A stretch of DNA of 7,152 nt, taken from assembly GCA_947173915.1 (NCBI GenBank), contig CAMWGZ010000062.1:1-7152 (forward strand), given 5' to 3'. The stretch comes from an uncultured Alistipes sp. (GTDB lineage: Bacteria > Bacteroidota > Bacteroidia > Bacteroidales > Rikenellaceae). The translations under genes were made by a program, and so were the position numbers. Numbering within the stretch: position 1 is the first letter of the stretch; every line of letters starts with the position of its first letter. The notes beneath the pieces were generated by a model. It made no database searches, was not told where the DNA came from, and saw only the letters and a program-made list of their open reading frames with translations. Positions 6,778 through 7,152 of this stretch are shown piece by piece.

Positions 6778-7152
6778 TTACTTCAGCTTCTTGATCTTCT
6801 CGATCAGCTCGGCCTCGCCGCCGGGAACGTAGCCCGTGTGCGAATAGACCATCTTGCCGTTCTTGTCGAAGATGAACACCTGGGGCGTGTTGCTGACGTT
6901 GAGCGCACGCTTGAAGTCCTGATTCTGGTCGTAAAGCAGGATCAGCGACGATTTCCAGCCGCGGCCGGCTGCCAGCGACTTGGCGCGCGATACGGAACGT
7001 GCGTCATCCACCGATACGGCGGCCACGCGGAAGTCGGCTTCGTCCAGCCAGTCGATCATCTGTTCGCTGATGGCATCCAGCTCCTTGATGCCGGGCTTGC
7101 AGGTGGTGGACCAGAAGGCGATCACAAACGGGGTCTTGCCGTCGATCAGCGA
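6778..7152 (-). CDS. Thioredoxin-fold (TlpA/redoxin-like) protein, 5' end outside the window, CKPG active site
   Basis: Only the C-terminal 124 residues are visible; the frame stays open to the right edge, so the N-terminus and any signal peptide are missing. The fragment begins SLIDGKTPFVIAFWSTTCKPG, the beta-strand and active-site region of a TlpA/redoxin-type thioredoxin fold. It continues through RVAAVSVDD, SLILLYD, the cis-proline strand SNTPQVFIFDKNG (P90 of the fragment) and a final helix rich in Lys and Glu. Family members normally have CxPC; here the second cysteine is glycine (codon GGC at 7092-7090), and C18 of the fragment is the only cysteine visible. Such a protein could not close its own active-site disulfide; it might work as a monothiol or peroxiredoxin-like protein, or be a binding fold. 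Many relatives are periplasmic or lipid-anchored, but location cannot be seen here. It ends in tandem TAA stops, 46 bases before the barrel gene. A GTG at 7125 is an internal valine, not the start. Confidence 0.88.
   Translation of the reverse strand, partial: SLIDGKTPFVIAFWSTTCKPGIKELDAISEQMIDWLDEADFRVAAVSVDDARSVSRAKSLAAGRGWKSSLILLYDQNQDFKRALNVSNTPQVFIFDKNGKMVYSHTGYVPGGEAELIEKIKKLK

Noticed and set aside
7123..7125. GTG as the start of the thioredoxin-fold gene
   Set aside because: The reading frame continues to the window edge, and the preceding residues (SLIDGKTPF) belong to the conserved strand before the active site, so the gene is truncated rather than starting here.

Overview
The window looks like chromosomal DNA of a GC-rich member of the Bacteroidales. 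An Alistipes-like Rikenellaceae genome is my best guess, from memory of protein style rather than a search. Three things support this: an Omp28-type surface lipoprotein with an SDDNE export signal, a DUF6029-type outer-membrane barrel, and start codons with little or no Shine-Dalgarno sequence. The many long open frames on the opposite strand are by-products of the high GC content.

Layout. Bases 1-53 are the 3' part of a plus-strand tRNA-Gly (anticodon GCC), followed by a perfect-stem terminator (55-92). The next roughly 190 bases carry no gene, only a second perfect hairpin (211-247) just past the end of polA. All protein genes are on the minus strand and fall into two units. The first is queD (3672-3202) followed 43 bases later by polA (3158-279), converging on the tRNA. 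The second, upstream of it, is a three-gene unit entering from the right edge: a thioredoxin-fold protein cut by the window end (7152-6778), a DUF6029-like outer-membrane barrel (6731-4950) and an Omp28-like lipoprotein (4916-3834). It is closed by a 23-bp-stem terminator (3814-3764).

How the genes may work together. QueD supplies a queuosine precursor and PolA is a full three-domain DNA polymerase I. Their pairing looks like housekeeping co-transcription rather than a pathway. The upstream trio is more suggestive. Two of its products have thioredoxin-type features: one has a CKPG site lacking the resolving cysteine, the other a CTFC site. The barrel between them has only two cysteines in 593 residues, spaced C-x4-C near its C-terminus. 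I infer a possible envelope thiol-redox or outer-membrane assembly module, but the sequence alone does not prove this. I see no insertion sequence, CRISPR array, phage gene or other sign of recent transfer.
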